NCBI GenBank assembly: GCA_004153385.1 | Contig: SDAL01000001.1 | Span: forward strand, 992,001-1,056,000 | Direction: 5' to 3' | Length of the DNA stretch: 64,000 bases | Source: Paracoccaceae bacterium | GTDB taxonomy: Bacteria; Pseudomonadota; Alphaproteobacteria; Rhodobacterales; Rhodobacteraceae | Shown here: positions 35,483-43,544 of the stretch, piece after piece | How positions within the stretch are numbered: the stretch's first letter is position 1 | Layout of the letters: every line of letters begins with the position of its first letter | The notes under the pieces: generated by a model | The model's database searches: none | Told to the model about the DNA's origin: nothing | The model's input: only the letters and a program-made list of their open reading frames with translations | Position numbers and translations under genes: made by a program

Positions 35483-36454
35483 TCACTCGGCCAGTTGGGC
35501 CTGGATCTTGTCATAAAGACCATCGGACCATTCAGGGAACTCGTCATAAACCTTCATGGCCGCCTCCTTGAAGGGCGCCAGATCGGGATATGTTACTGTC
35601 ACGCCTTGCGCCTTCATATCCTCGAGGATTTTTTCATCCTGCTCTTTGGCAAGCTCTTGGCTATACAGCCCCGCCTCACGACCGGTCTCGTGCAGCATAT
35701 CGACCACCTCGGGATCAAGCGTGTCGAAATAGGCCTGACCGCCCAGCCACAGGGAGGTGTTTTGCAGGTAGGAAATCATCGACAGTTCCTTGGCCTGCTC
35801 TTGCAGCTTCTGGCCATAAAGAACCGGCAGCGGGTTTTCCACACCGTCGATCGTGCCTTGTGTCAGCGCGGGATAGACATCGCCCAGCGGCATCGGGGTC
35901 GGCGTGCCGCCCATCGCCTCGATCGCACGGATCTGCATGATGTTGTTGGGCGTACGGATCTTCATGCCCTTCAGGTCGGCGGGCGTCTCGACCTTTTTGG
36001 TCGCAAGCAGCTGGCGCGTGCCGTACAGGTAGTTCGAGATCACGATATGGATGCCCTGCTCCTGCAGCTTTTGCTCTTTTTCCTTGAACCAGTCGGATTC
36101 GTAGATCTTGAACAACTGATCGGCATTATCGGTCAGATACGGGCCAAAAAGGATGCCAAGATCGGGATCATAATCGGTCAGAAACCCCACATCTGCGATC
36201 GTGATGACATTCACGCCCAGCATGGCCTGCTCGATCACGTCCTGTTTTGCGCCCAGTTGCGAGGATGGGTAAAGCTCCAGCTCGACTGCGCCGTCCGAGG
36301 CCTTGTCAACCAGATCGGCCCAGCGGTGCATCACCATATCGGCGGGCTCGCCGGGGTTGTTTTCATAGGCCACGCGGATGGTGGTGTCGGCCGCGAAGGC
36401 GGGCAATGCCATCATCAGTGCAGTGCTTGCAGCCAGCAGGCTTTTCATAATCAT
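35483..36454 (-). CDS. TRAP transporter substrate-binding protein (DctP family)
   Basis: The 323-residue periplasmic protein has a signal peptide (MIMKSLLAASTALMMALPAFA) and DctP-family features. These are 'ELYPSSQLGAKQDVIEQAMLGVNVITIADVGFL' and 'LKGMKIRTPNNIMQIRAIEAMGGTPTPMPLGDVYPALTQGTIDGVENPL'. The arginine in KIRTP is the ligand carboxylate contact of the family. It probably binds a sugar acid. GGAGGAGA precedes the ATG at 36454. It begins 23 bases after the GntR gene, so the regulator and transporter form one operon. Confidence 0.92.
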   Translation of the reverse strand: MIMKSLLAASTALMMALPAFAADTTIRVAYENNPGEPADMVMHRWADLVDKASDGAVELELYPSSQLGAKQDVIEQAMLGVNVITIADVGFLTDYDPDLGILFGPYLTDNADQLFKIYESDWFKEKEQKLQEQGIHIVISNYLYGTRQLLATKKVETPADLKGMKIRTPNNIMQIRAIEAMGGTPTPMPLGDVYPALTQGTIDGVENPLPVLYGQKLQEQAKELSMISYLQNTSLWLGGQAYFDTLDPEVVDMLHETGREAGLYSQELAKEQDEKILEDMKAQGVTVTYPDLAPFKEAAMKVYDEFPEWSDGLYDKIQAQLAE

Positions 36455-36477
36455 TCGTATCTCCTCCAAGAAAAAAG

Positions 36478-37206
36478 TCAGCCTTCCATGACCTGTCCCT
36501 GAACAGGCCATAGGGTCATAGGTTCGGCCCCGCCTTCGCGGGCCGTAAGCCATGTTGCGAGAACATCGCCGGAATGCTGGAAATGTTCGGCCATGGCTGT
36601 GCTCAGCGCCGGCGCATCGCGCGCCTCCAGCGCTGTGATAATCCGGTCATGCTGGGCGACGGCGGTCTGCGTATTCAGCTTTTGCGACTTGCCGACCTCC
36701 AGATAGTATTTCAGCGGCACCGCCAGAACCTGATACATATGGGTCAACAGGCTATTGCCGGCCGCCTCCACCAGACGCTGGTGGAACGCATAATCGGCGG
36801 CGGCAGCTTCCGCGGCGGTCAGCGCCGCGCCCATCTCGTGATTGGCGGCCCGGATCGCATCGATCTGCGGCGCGGTCACATGGCACACCATCAATGGTGC
36901 GGCCCCCGTCTCGTTGATGCGGCGAAAGTTCAGAACATCCGTAAAACTGCGCGCGGATGTGTCGAAAAACGGGGTCATTTCGTTGAACATCAGATCGAAA
37001 TCGGATGCGCGTACGCGGGCGCCGCGCTTGGTCTTTTCGATAATGGTCAGCGCTTCGAGATGGATCATCGTCTCGCGGATCGTGTTGCGCGACACATCGA
37101 AACGCTCCGCCAGATCGCGTTCGTTGGGCAAAAGATCACCGGGCTGGTAGCGCTCTGCGATTTCCTGACGCAGAACGTCGCGCACGTCTTCAACTGTTGT
37201 CCGCAT
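36478..37206 (-). CDS. GntR-family regulator (FadR/FCD subfamily)
   Basis: The 242-residue repressor-type protein has an N-terminal winged helix with 'YQPGDLLPNERDLAERFDVSRNTIRETMIHLEALTIIEKTKRGARV' (about 22-66) and a C-terminal FCD ligand domain rich in histidines: 'DYAFHQRLVEAAGNSLLTHMYQVL' and 'QHDRIITALEARDAPALSTAMAEHF'. FCD regulators often bind sugar acids or dicarboxylates. The start at 37206 is chosen over 37251 because the family begins near MRTTVEDVRDVLRQEI. A FadR-type site TGGTTGGACCA lies 26 bases upstream, suggesting autoregulation together with the TRAP genes. Confidence 0.92.
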   Translation of the reverse strand: MRTTVEDVRDVLRQEIAERYQPGDLLPNERDLAERFDVSRNTIRETMIHLEALTIIEKTKRGARVRASDFDLMFNEMTPFFDTSARSFTDVLNFRRINETGAAPLMVCHVTAPQIDAIRAANHEMGAALTAAEAAAADYAFHQRLVEAAGNSLLTHMYQVLAVPLKYYLEVGKSQKLNTQTAVAQHDRIITALEARDAPALSTAMAEHFQHSGDVLATWLTAREGGAEPMTLWPVQGQVMEG

Positions 37207-37231
37207 GCGCCCCCTCCACTGATGCCCTGTT

Positions 37232-37242
37232 TGGTTGGACCA
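37232..37242. promoter_or_regulatory. FadR/FCD-type operator TGGT-TGG-ACCA
   Basis: A perfect TGGTNNNACCA palindrome, the core recognised by many FCD regulators (FadR, LldR, PdhR types). It lies just before the regulator-TRAP operon. Confidence 0.55.
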
Positions 37243-37308
37243 CAGAACCAAAGCTTGGGTGTCAGGTCAAGGCGGATTTCGCGATTCCGGCACAAATAAA
37301 TTGCGCTA

Positions 37309-38199
37309 TCACCAGCTGACAGACGCCATGAGAGTGGCGCGCGCAGTGTCCAGATGGGCCGCAAAGGCTTGGCGCGCATCTTCTTTTCGACCCTCGAGAA
37401 CGGCACGGATCACCGCCAGATGCTCGTGGAGGGCCGCCCTGTTTCTGGCCACCTCATCGCGCTTGTTCCACTGGTAGTGGTAATGCACGATAACCGAAAT
37501 CCGCTGCGAGAACTCGTCAAAGAACCGGTTATCGGCCGCGCGACAGATGCACCTGTGGAATTGCGAATCGAGGGCGGGAAATTCGGCCATGGCCGGATCA
37601 TCCCTTGCCAACAGCGCTATATGCAGCCGTTCCATATGGGCCATTTCTTGCATAACAACCGAACCTTGCGCCGCCCCAAGGACCGCGGATATTGCGTCCG
37701 TTTCGATCAGTCGCCGCATCGCGAACATCTCGGCCGCGAAACGTCGCGTGAACCCGTGCAAAACCCAATGTTTGTTAGGATTCTTTTCAAACAGCCCCAT
37801 GGGCTGGAAGCGCTGCAGCAGGGCCCGCACCACGCCTACCGATAGCGAGAGTTGACGCGACAGATCGCTTTCATGCAACACAGATCCAGGCGGCAGTTCG
37901 CACCGCATCATCCATTCCAGAAACCGCTGCTCTGCCTGATCTTCGGTGCTTTCGACATCGGTCTGGGGGAAATAATCGCTCGCCACCGGCACGCGCAAAA
38001 GCCGCTTGCACCGCCCCTCCCACAAGATCACTCCGGCGCCCGCCAGATGCGTCAGCACATTTCGCACGGTCGTCCGGCTGGCCTGCCAGTCACGGGCCAA
38101 AGTGGCCTCACTTCCAAGATCCGCGCCCGGCACCATTCTTGCCACATGTGACAGGGCCACATTTACCGTGGCTTTGAACATCTGATTGCTGCGCGACAT
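37309..38199 (-). CDS. GntR-family regulator with two winged-helix regions and an FCD domain
   Basis: The 296-residue protein carries two helix-turn-helix-like segments: 'GSEATLARDWQASRTTVRNVLTHLAGAGVILW' (about 28-60) and 'HESDLSRQLSLSVGVVRALLQRFQPMGLFE' (about 108-138). An FCD ligand domain follows: 'LDSQFHRCICRAADNRFFDEF' and 'LHEHLAVIRAVLEGRKEDARQAFAAHL'. Single-winged-helix FCD proteins are about 230 residues, so the N-terminal extension is real. It is divergent from the LgoD-like dehydrogenase gene. In E. coli the L-galactonate genes are also controlled by a GntR-type protein of about 300 residues (LgoR), so a similar role is plausible. Confidence 0.85.
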   Translation of the reverse strand: MSRSNQMFKATVNVALSHVARMVPGADLGSEATLARDWQASRTTVRNVLTHLAGAGVILWEGRCKRLLRVPVASDYFPQTDVESTEDQAEQRFLEWMMRCELPPGSVLHESDLSRQLSLSVGVVRALLQRFQPMGLFEKNPNKHWVLHGFTRRFAAEMFAMRRLIETDAISAVLGAAQGSVVMQEMAHMERLHIALLARDDPAMAEFPALDSQFHRCICRAADNRFFDEFSQRISVIVHYHYQWNKRDEVARNRAALHEHLAVIRAVLEGRKEDARQAFAAHLDTARATLMASVSW

Positions 38200-38264
38200 T
38201 TACCCCCCGAACTTTCCTCACCCGATTTTCACTATTTCGGGCTTGGAATCTTTGTCAAAATGTA

Positions 38265-38278
38265 TTTTATCCATAAAA
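38265..38278. promoter_or_regulatory. Palindrome TTTTAT-CC-ATAAAA, candidate operator
   Basis: A perfect 6+2+6 inverted repeat between the divergent GntR gene and the sugar-acid operon, just downstream of a TTGTCA element on the plus strand. Confidence 0.45.
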
Positions 38279-38367
38279 GACCAAATATGGACCGCCCGCT
38301 TCGATGTCGCGTTATGCGCGACACGAGCCACCTGCCCGTATATCGCATATGATCTGGAGGATCCCCG

Positions 38368-39366
38368 ATGACCGATGTTTCGATGAAGGCCCTGCTGTGC
38401 GCAGCCCCGGGCGCGCTTGAAACTGTTGAACGCCCGCGGCCCGTAGACAAGGACGGCCATCTGCGCGTGCGTATTGCGGCCATTGGCATCTGCGGCACCG
38501 ATTATCATATCTATGGCGGGAACCAGCCGTTTCTGGCCTACCCGCGTGTCATGGGCCACGAGTTGTCGGCCTATGCCATGGCCGATAGCGCAGATGGTCG
38601 CATCAAGGAAGGCGATCTTTTGGTCGTGAACCCCTACCTGACCTGCGGCACCTGCCATGCCTGCACCATCGGCAAGCCCAATTGCTGTGAAAATATCGCC
38701 GTGCTTGGCGTGCACACCGACGGTGGCATGTGCGAGGAAATCGTTGTGCCGGAGGGCAACCTTTATCCCGCCAACGAACTTTCGCCGCAGGCCGCCGCAA
38801 TGGTGGAGTTTCTGGCCATCGGCGCGCATGGCGTGCGCCGTGCAGCCCCCCGCAAAGGATCACATGCGCTGATCGTGGGGGCCGGCCCCATCGGTGTGGG
38901 CGCGGCGCTTTTCGCCCATATCGCAGGGGCCCATGTCACATTGCGCGACACATCGCCGGAACGTCTGGCGCTTGCGCAAAAGATCGTGCCCGCCGCACGC
39001 ACCGAGCTGGTGTCGGACGCCAAAGGGGCAGTTTATGATACTGTCTTTGACGCAACCGGAAATATCAGCGCGATGAATTCGGGGCTTAATTACCTCGCGC
39101 ATGGTGGCAACTATGTTCTGCTGTCGGTGGTCAAAGGCGATCTGAACTTTGCCGATCCGGAATTCCATAAACGCGAAACCACGCTGATCGCCAGCCGCAA
39201 CGCGCTGCAAGCCGATTTCGAGCACGTCATGCAGTGCATGGCCGACGGTCTGGTGCCCGTCGATGATATCGGCACGCATCGCACCACGCTTGAGGGCGCG
39301 GTCACCGACCTGCCCAAATGGGCTGCAGACCGTGGCACCGTCGTCAAGGCATTGATCGAGCTTTGA
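38368..39366 (+). CDS. Zinc-dependent dehydrogenase, L-galactonate/L-gulonate 5-dehydrogenase type
   Basis: The 332-residue medium-chain dehydrogenase has a catalytic-zinc region ('GICGTDYHIYGGNQPFLAYPRVMGHE'), structural-zinc cysteines ('CGTCHACTIGKPNCCEN'), and a Rossmann fingerprint 'LIVGAGPIGVGAA'. The text around 'VLGVHTDGGM', 'PQAAAMVEFLAIGAHGVRRAA' and 'FADPEFHKRETTLIASRNA' closely recalls E. coli LgoD (YjjN), which oxidises L-galactonate to D-tagaturonate. The next genes consume tagaturonate. A GGAGG site precedes the ATG. Exact substrate (L-galactonate, L-gulonate) is inferred. Confidence 0.8.
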   Translation: MTDVSMKALLCAAPGALETVERPRPVDKDGHLRVRIAAIGICGTDYHIYGGNQPFLAYPRVMGHELSAYAMADSADGRIKEGDLLVVNPYLTCGTCHACTIGKPNCCENIAVLGVHTDGGMCEEIVVPEGNLYPANELSPQAAAMVEFLAIGAHGVRRAAPRKGSHALIVGAGPIGVGAALFAHIAGAHVTLRDTSPERLALAQKIVPAARTELVSDAKGAVYDTVFDATGNISAMNSGLNYLAHGGNYVLLSVVKGDLNFADPEFHKRETTLIASRNALQADFEHVMQCMADGLVPVDDIGTHRTTLEGAVTDLPKWAADRGTVVKALIEL

Positions 39367-39370
39367 TCGG

Positions 39371-40483
39371 ATGACACAAACCCCGCGCACCCCCACCCCG
39401 ATCCTCCAGTTCGGCACCTCGCGTTTCTTGCAAGCGCATGCCGATCTGTTCTTTAGCGAAGGCACCCCGCCGCGTGCCGTGACGGTTGTACAAAGTTCGG
39501 GCGATCCGGGCCGTGCCGCGCGTCTGGGCGCGTTGGCCGATCCGCAGGGCTATCCCGTGCGCATCCGTGGCCAGCACAACGGCGAAACCGTGGACGAGGA
39601 GCGGCGCGTCACCTGCGTGAAGCGCACGCTTTCGACCGCCACAGACTGGGCAGAGCTGGAGCAGGTCTTCATTGACGAGGCCGAGATCATCTTGTCCAAC
39701 ACCGGTGATCGCGGGTTCGAGCCCTGCCCGGCGGACAGTGACCCGATGCCTTCGCAGGCACAAAGCTATCCTGCGAAACTTTACCATCTGCTTGCGGCCC
39801 GCCATGCAGCTGGCGGCACCCCGCTTCATATTTTCCCGATGGAACTTATCCCCGAAAACGGGGGCGTCTTGCAGGCGCGCGTGCTAGAAATCGCCGCCTC
39901 GCAAGGGGCGGACGCGGCGCTAACCGGTTGGCTCGAGCGCTGTGTATGGGCCAGCAGCCTCGTGGATCGGATCGTGTCCGAGCCGATCGAGCCGGTTGGC
40001 GCCGTGGCCGAACCCTATGCACTGTGGGCCATCGAAGCCGCACCGGGGGTATGCGCCCCCACAGCCCACCCCGCCATACGCGTGGTCGATGATCTGGAGC
40101 AGATCGAGCGTTTGAAGCTGCATATCCTCAATCTGGGCCACACCGTCATGGCCTCTTTCTGGCAAGAAGACGACGGCGATCCCGATGCGATCGTGCGCGA
40201 CCTGCTCAAGGGGCCTGTGGGGGCAAAGATGATCACCGTCATGCACACCGAGGTGATGCCCGGATTTGCCGAACACGGTCTGGAAGATGCGGCCCGCCTG
40301 TATCTGGCCACCACGCTGGAGCGGTTCGCCAACCCGTTCCTTGATCACCGCATTGCAGATATCGCGCAAAACCACGCGCAAAAAATCGACCGCCGGATCG
40401 GCGCTTTTGTTAAATGGGTGCGCGATATCGCCCCCGATTACAAAGCGCCGCTTCTTGACGCCATGATTGCCAAGGGAGAGTGA
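39371..40483 (+). CDS. uxaB: UxaB-like tagaturonate reductase (mannitol dehydrogenase family)
   Basis: The 370-residue NAD-dependent enzyme reduces D-tagaturonate to D-altronate. It has the family start 'ILQFGTSRFLQAHADLFFSEG' (cofactor fold), 'EIILSNTGDRGFEP' and the catalytic Lys/Asn/His region 'LKLHILNLGHTVMASFWQED'. It is about 110 residues shorter than E. coli UxaB (483), mainly at the C-terminus, where it ends soon after 'RRIGAFVKWVRDIAPDYKAPLLDAMI'. The shorter form seems intact. It begins four bases after the dehydrogenase gene and ends one base before uxaA. A fructuronate (UxuB) specificity is the alternative. Confidence 0.8.
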   Translation: MTQTPRTPTPILQFGTSRFLQAHADLFFSEGTPPRAVTVVQSSGDPGRAARLGALADPQGYPVRIRGQHNGETVDEERRVTCVKRTLSTATDWAELEQVFIDEAEIILSNTGDRGFEPCPADSDPMPSQAQSYPAKLYHLLAARHAAGGTPLHIFPMELIPENGGVLQARVLEIAASQGADAALTGWLERCVWASSLVDRIVSEPIEPVGAVAEPYALWAIEAAPGVCAPTAHPAIRVVDDLEQIERLKLHILNLGHTVMASFWQEDDGDPDAIVRDLLKGPVGAKMITVMHTEVMPGFAEHGLEDAARLYLATTLERFANPFLDHRIADIAQNHAQKIDRRIGAFVKWVRDIAPDYKAPLLDAMIAKGE

Positions 40484-40484
40484 G

Positions 40485-41981
40485 ATGACTGCCCCCAGCC
40501 TGATGATACTGGACCCCGAAGATACCGTCGCGGTGGTGCTGTCGGACATGGCCACAGGCGAGGTCCGCCATGAGCTGACCGCGCTGGAGCCGATCCCGCG
40601 CGGCCACAAGATCGCACGCCGTGCGATGGCGGCGGGGGATGTCGTGGTCAAATACGGTCAGGTGATGGCGGTGGCCTCGCAAGACATCGCGCAGGGCGCC
40701 CATGTGCATTCGCATAACTGTGCGCTGCCCGACGGACACTCCGATCAGGCCGCGATCAAGGGCACCCTGCCCCCCGCGCCCGCGCGCACAACCTTCATGG
40801 GGTACCCCCGTCCCGATGGCCGCGCAGGCACACGCAATTTCATCGGCATCATGGCCTCTGTCAATTGCTCCACCACCGTGTGCGATGCGATTGCCGCCGA
40901 AGCCAACCGCACCCTTTTGCAAGAATTCCCCAATGTGGACGGGTTTGCACCGATCGTGCACGATCAAGGCTGCGGCATGGCCAATCAGGGTGAAGGGTTC
41001 GACGCGCTTGTGCGCACACTCAAAGGGTATCGTGACCATCCCAACTTCGGCGGCGTGCTGATCGTGGGCTTGGGCTGCGAGGTCAACCAGCTTACCCTTT
41101 ACAAACCCACCGAGTGGACAAAAGAGCGCTTCCAGACGTTCAACATCCAGGAGGTCGGCGGCTCTCGCTCTGCGGTGCGTCGTGCGCTGGAATTGCTGCG
41201 CCCGATTGCCGCGGCGGCCAATGCCGATACCCGCACCGAACAACCGGTGTCCAAGCTGACACTGGGTATGCAATGTGGCGGGTCGGACGGGTTTTCGGGC
41301 ATCACGGCCAATCCGGCGCTCGGCGTGGCCTCCGATATGCTGGTGGCCGCAGGCGGGACATCGATCCTGTCGGAAACACCCGAGATCTTCGGCGCGGAAC
41401 ATCTGCTTATCGCGCGTGCTGCGCCTGAAACGGGCCAAAAAATCCGCGACATGATCACGTGGTGGCGCGATTATGCCGATAAAAATGGCGCGTCACTGGA
41501 TAACAACCCCAGTCCGGGCAACAAAAAAGGCGGCCTGACGACGATCTTGGAAAAATCCTTGGGCGCGGTCGCCAAGGGGGGGCTATCCCCGCTTGCAGGG
41601 GCCTATGCCTATTCCGAACGGATCAGCCAACACGGTTTTGTCTATATGGACAGCCCCGGATATGATCCCGTCGCCGCCACCGGCCAAGTCGCCGCAGGCG
41701 CCAATCTGATTGCGTTCACGACCGGTCGTGGCTCGTGTTTCGGGGCAAAACCCGCGCCATCGATCAAGCTCGCCTCAAACAGCGATCTGGCGCGTTCCAT
41801 GTCCGAGGACATGGATATCGACTGCGGAGTCGTGGTAGAACGCGGTGTGTCGTTGCCCGATATGGGGCAAAAAATCTACGATTTGCTTCTGGATGTGGCA
41901 TCGGGACAAAAAACCGCCTCGGAAGAGTTCGGCTATGGTGATAATGAGTTCGTGCCATGGAAGATTGGCGCGGTTCTATAA
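40485..41981 (+). CDS. uxaA: Altronate dehydratase
   Basis: The 498-residue Fe2+-dependent enzyme removes water from D-altronate to give 2-keto-3-deoxygluconate. It combines an N-terminal SAF domain ('VAVVLSDMATGEVRHELTALEPIPRGHKIARRAMAAGDVVVKYGQVM') with the large UxaA C-terminal domain. That domain begins at 'GYPRPDGRAGTRNFIGIMASVNCSTTV' and contains 'IVHDQGCGM', 'VGLGCEVNQ' and 'MQCGGSDGFSGITANPALG'. Cysteines in these motifs are likely metal ligands. GGGAGA lies before the ATG at 40485. Length is that of E. coli UxaA. Confidence 0.92.
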   Translation: MTAPSLMILDPEDTVAVVLSDMATGEVRHELTALEPIPRGHKIARRAMAAGDVVVKYGQVMAVASQDIAQGAHVHSHNCALPDGHSDQAAIKGTLPPAPARTTFMGYPRPDGRAGTRNFIGIMASVNCSTTVCDAIAAEANRTLLQEFPNVDGFAPIVHDQGCGMANQGEGFDALVRTLKGYRDHPNFGGVLIVGLGCEVNQLTLYKPTEWTKERFQTFNIQEVGGSRSAVRRALELLRPIAAAANADTRTEQPVSKLTLGMQCGGSDGFSGITANPALGVASDMLVAAGGTSILSETPEIFGAEHLLIARAAPETGQKIRDMITWWRDYADKNGASLDNNPSPGNKKGGLTTILEKSLGAVAKGGLSPLAGAYAYSERISQHGFVYMDSPGYDPVAATGQVAAGANLIAFTTGRGSCFGAKPAPSIKLASNSDLARSMSEDMDIDCGVVVERGVSLPDMGQKIYDLLLDVASGQKTASEEFGYGDNEFVPWKIGAVL

Positions 41982-42000
41982 GACCTGAGGGAGGAAACGA

Positions 42001-42900
42001 ATGGCCGGATTACTAACCATCGGCGAGTGCATGATCGAATTGTCGGGGGGCCAAGATGCGCTTTATCGTCAAGGGTTTGCCGGTGATACACTGAACACCG
42101 CATGGCATGCACGCGCCCAACTGCCCGCCATTCACGACGTGGGATATTTCACCGCCATCGGCACCGATAGCATGTCCGAGCGTATGTTGCACTTTTTCGA
42201 GGATGCGGGCCTCCAGACCAACCAGATCCTGCGGATCGAGGACCGCCGCCCCGGTCTTTATATGATCGAGCAAAAAGACGGGGATCGCCATTTCACCTAT
42301 TGGCGCGACCAGTCGGCCGCAAAACTGATGGCCCAGGACGAGACCCGGCTCGGACAGGCATTGGCAAGCGCGGGATGGCTTTATTTCTCGGGCATCAGCT
42401 TGGCAATCTTGGCGCCCGATGCGCGCGCGCGCCTGCTGACGGCCCTGAAAGCTGCGAAATCGGGTGGCGCACGTCTGGCATTCGATCCAAACATCCGCCC
42501 TGCGCTGTGGTCCTCGGCCGAGGAAATCCGCACCACCATCACCGAGGCTGCAAGCCTGTGCGATATCCTCTTGCCCAGTTTCGATGACGAGGCCCATCAC
42601 TTCGGCGACGCCGATCCGGCAGCGACCTGCGCGCGCTATAGCGAGGCCACCAAGGGGCACGCCGAGATCATCGTGAAAGACAGCGGCAATCCTGTGCATT
42701 TGCGCACGCCCGACGGAACGGAGCTGATCGACGTACCTGCCATCGCACAGGTGGTGGATGCAACCGGCGCAGGCGACAGCTTCAACGGCGCCTATCTGGC
42801 CGCGCGTATGCAAGGTATGACGCCGCGCGATGCTGTTCCGCGTGCGATTGCCACCTCTGGCCGCGTGATCGGCCATCACGGGGCTATTCCCCGCGACTGA
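42001..42900 (+). CDS. kdgK: 2-Keto-3-deoxygluconate kinase (PfkB family)
   Basis: The 299-residue ribokinase-fold enzyme phosphorylates KDG to KDPG. It has 'LTIGECMIEL' at the start, the substrate region 'GFAGDTLNTAWHAR', 'DRRPGLYMIEQKDGDRHFTYWRDQSAAK' typical of KdgK, and the PfkB signature 'VVDATGAGDSFNGAYLAARM' with catalytic Asp in GAGDS. It is the last gene of the sugar-acid operon, 19 bases after uxaA and preceded by GAGGGAGG. KDPG aldolase is not in the window and must be elsewhere. Confidence 0.92.
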   Translation: MAGLLTIGECMIELSGGQDALYRQGFAGDTLNTAWHARAQLPAIHDVGYFTAIGTDSMSERMLHFFEDAGLQTNQILRIEDRRPGLYMIEQKDGDRHFTYWRDQSAAKLMAQDETRLGQALASAGWLYFSGISLAILAPDARARLLTALKAAKSGGARLAFDPNIRPALWSSAEEIRTTITEAASLCDILLPSFDDEAHHFGDADPAATCARYSEATKGHAEIIVKDSGNPVHLRTPDGTELIDVPAIAQVVDATGAGDSFNGAYLAARMQGMTPRDAVPRAIATSGRVIGHHGAIPRD

Positions 42901-42962
42901 TCCATCAGCCTTGTCTGCCCGCATCGCGTGGCAGACCCCTCACCGCGATCTACAAACCTGCC

Positions 42963-42998
42963 AAAAATCGTACCGCCTGCATGGGCGGTACGATTTTT
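42963..42998. terminator. Terminator after the sugar-acid operon
   Basis: AAAAATCGTACCGCC-TGCATG-GGCGGTACGATTTTT, a perfect long hairpin 62 bases after kdgK that can work in both directions. Confidence 0.88.
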
Positions 42999-43072
42999 GC
43001 ATGGCCTTTACCTTGGCAGACCTAATCCCTATATCATTACTCAACATTTCCCAGCCATGTCAGGGACCGCTC

Positions 43073-43444
43073 ATGACCACCGAAACCACGCAAGACACGC
43101 CGATGGAAGGCGCGCCGCTGATCAAGCCCTCCACCACGGACCATCCGATGCACGAGTCGGTTGTGGCCGCTTGCCGCAGTGTGTTCGACCCGGAAATTCC
43201 GGTAAACATCTACGACCTTGGCCTGATCTACACGATTGAAATCACCGATGAAGATGATGTGAATATCATCATGACCCTGACTGCGCCGGGCTGCCCGGTT
43301 GCAGGTGAGATGCCAGGTTGGGTTCAGGACGCGATTTCATGTGTCGAGGGGATCAAATCCGTCAACGTCGATATGACCTTCGATCCGCAATGGGGCATGG
43401 ATATGATGTCTGACGAGGCACGTCTGGAATTGGGCTTTATGTAG
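43073..43444 (+). CDS. sufT: SufT-type Fe-S cluster assembly protein (MIP18/PaaD family)
   Basis: The 123-residue protein has the DUF59 core: 'VVAACRSVFDPEIPVNIYDLGLIYTIEI', 'MTLTAPGCPVAGEMPGWVQDAI' (with the reactive cysteine) and 'SVNVDMTFDPQWGMDMMSDEARLELGFM'. It helps maturation of Fe-S proteins. The ATG at 43073 has AGGGA upstream. It is separated from the suf operon, as often in Rhodobacteraceae. An A-type carrier gene lies 1.5 kb away. Confidence 0.9.
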   Translation: MTTETTQDTPMEGAPLIKPSTTDHPMHESVVAACRSVFDPEIPVNIYDLGLIYTIEITDEDDVNIIMTLTAPGCPVAGEMPGWVQDAISCVEGIKSVNVDMTFDPQWGMDMMSDEARLELGFM

Positions 43445-43493
43445 GCCCGACGTTTGATCCCGGTTTTTTGCGAAAAACTCTCGCAATGCCAGC

Positions 43494-43541
43494 GCAAGCG
43501 AAAAAGCTTGCTATACAACCAATGCAAGCATTATAACTTGC
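43494..43541. promoter_or_regulatory. Promoter with two inverted repeats in front of the SatD-like gene
   Basis: Two operators flank the promoter: GCAAGC-N6-GCTTGC (43494-43511) and GCAAG-N8-CTTGC (43524-43541). A TTGCTA -35 box (43508-43513) and TTATAA/TATAAC -10 box (43531-43537) are spaced by 17-18 bases. Transcription would begin at about 43543-43545, on the ATG itself, predicting a leaderless mRNA. No ribosome site is present. Confidence 0.55.
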
Positions 43542-43544
43542 GAC

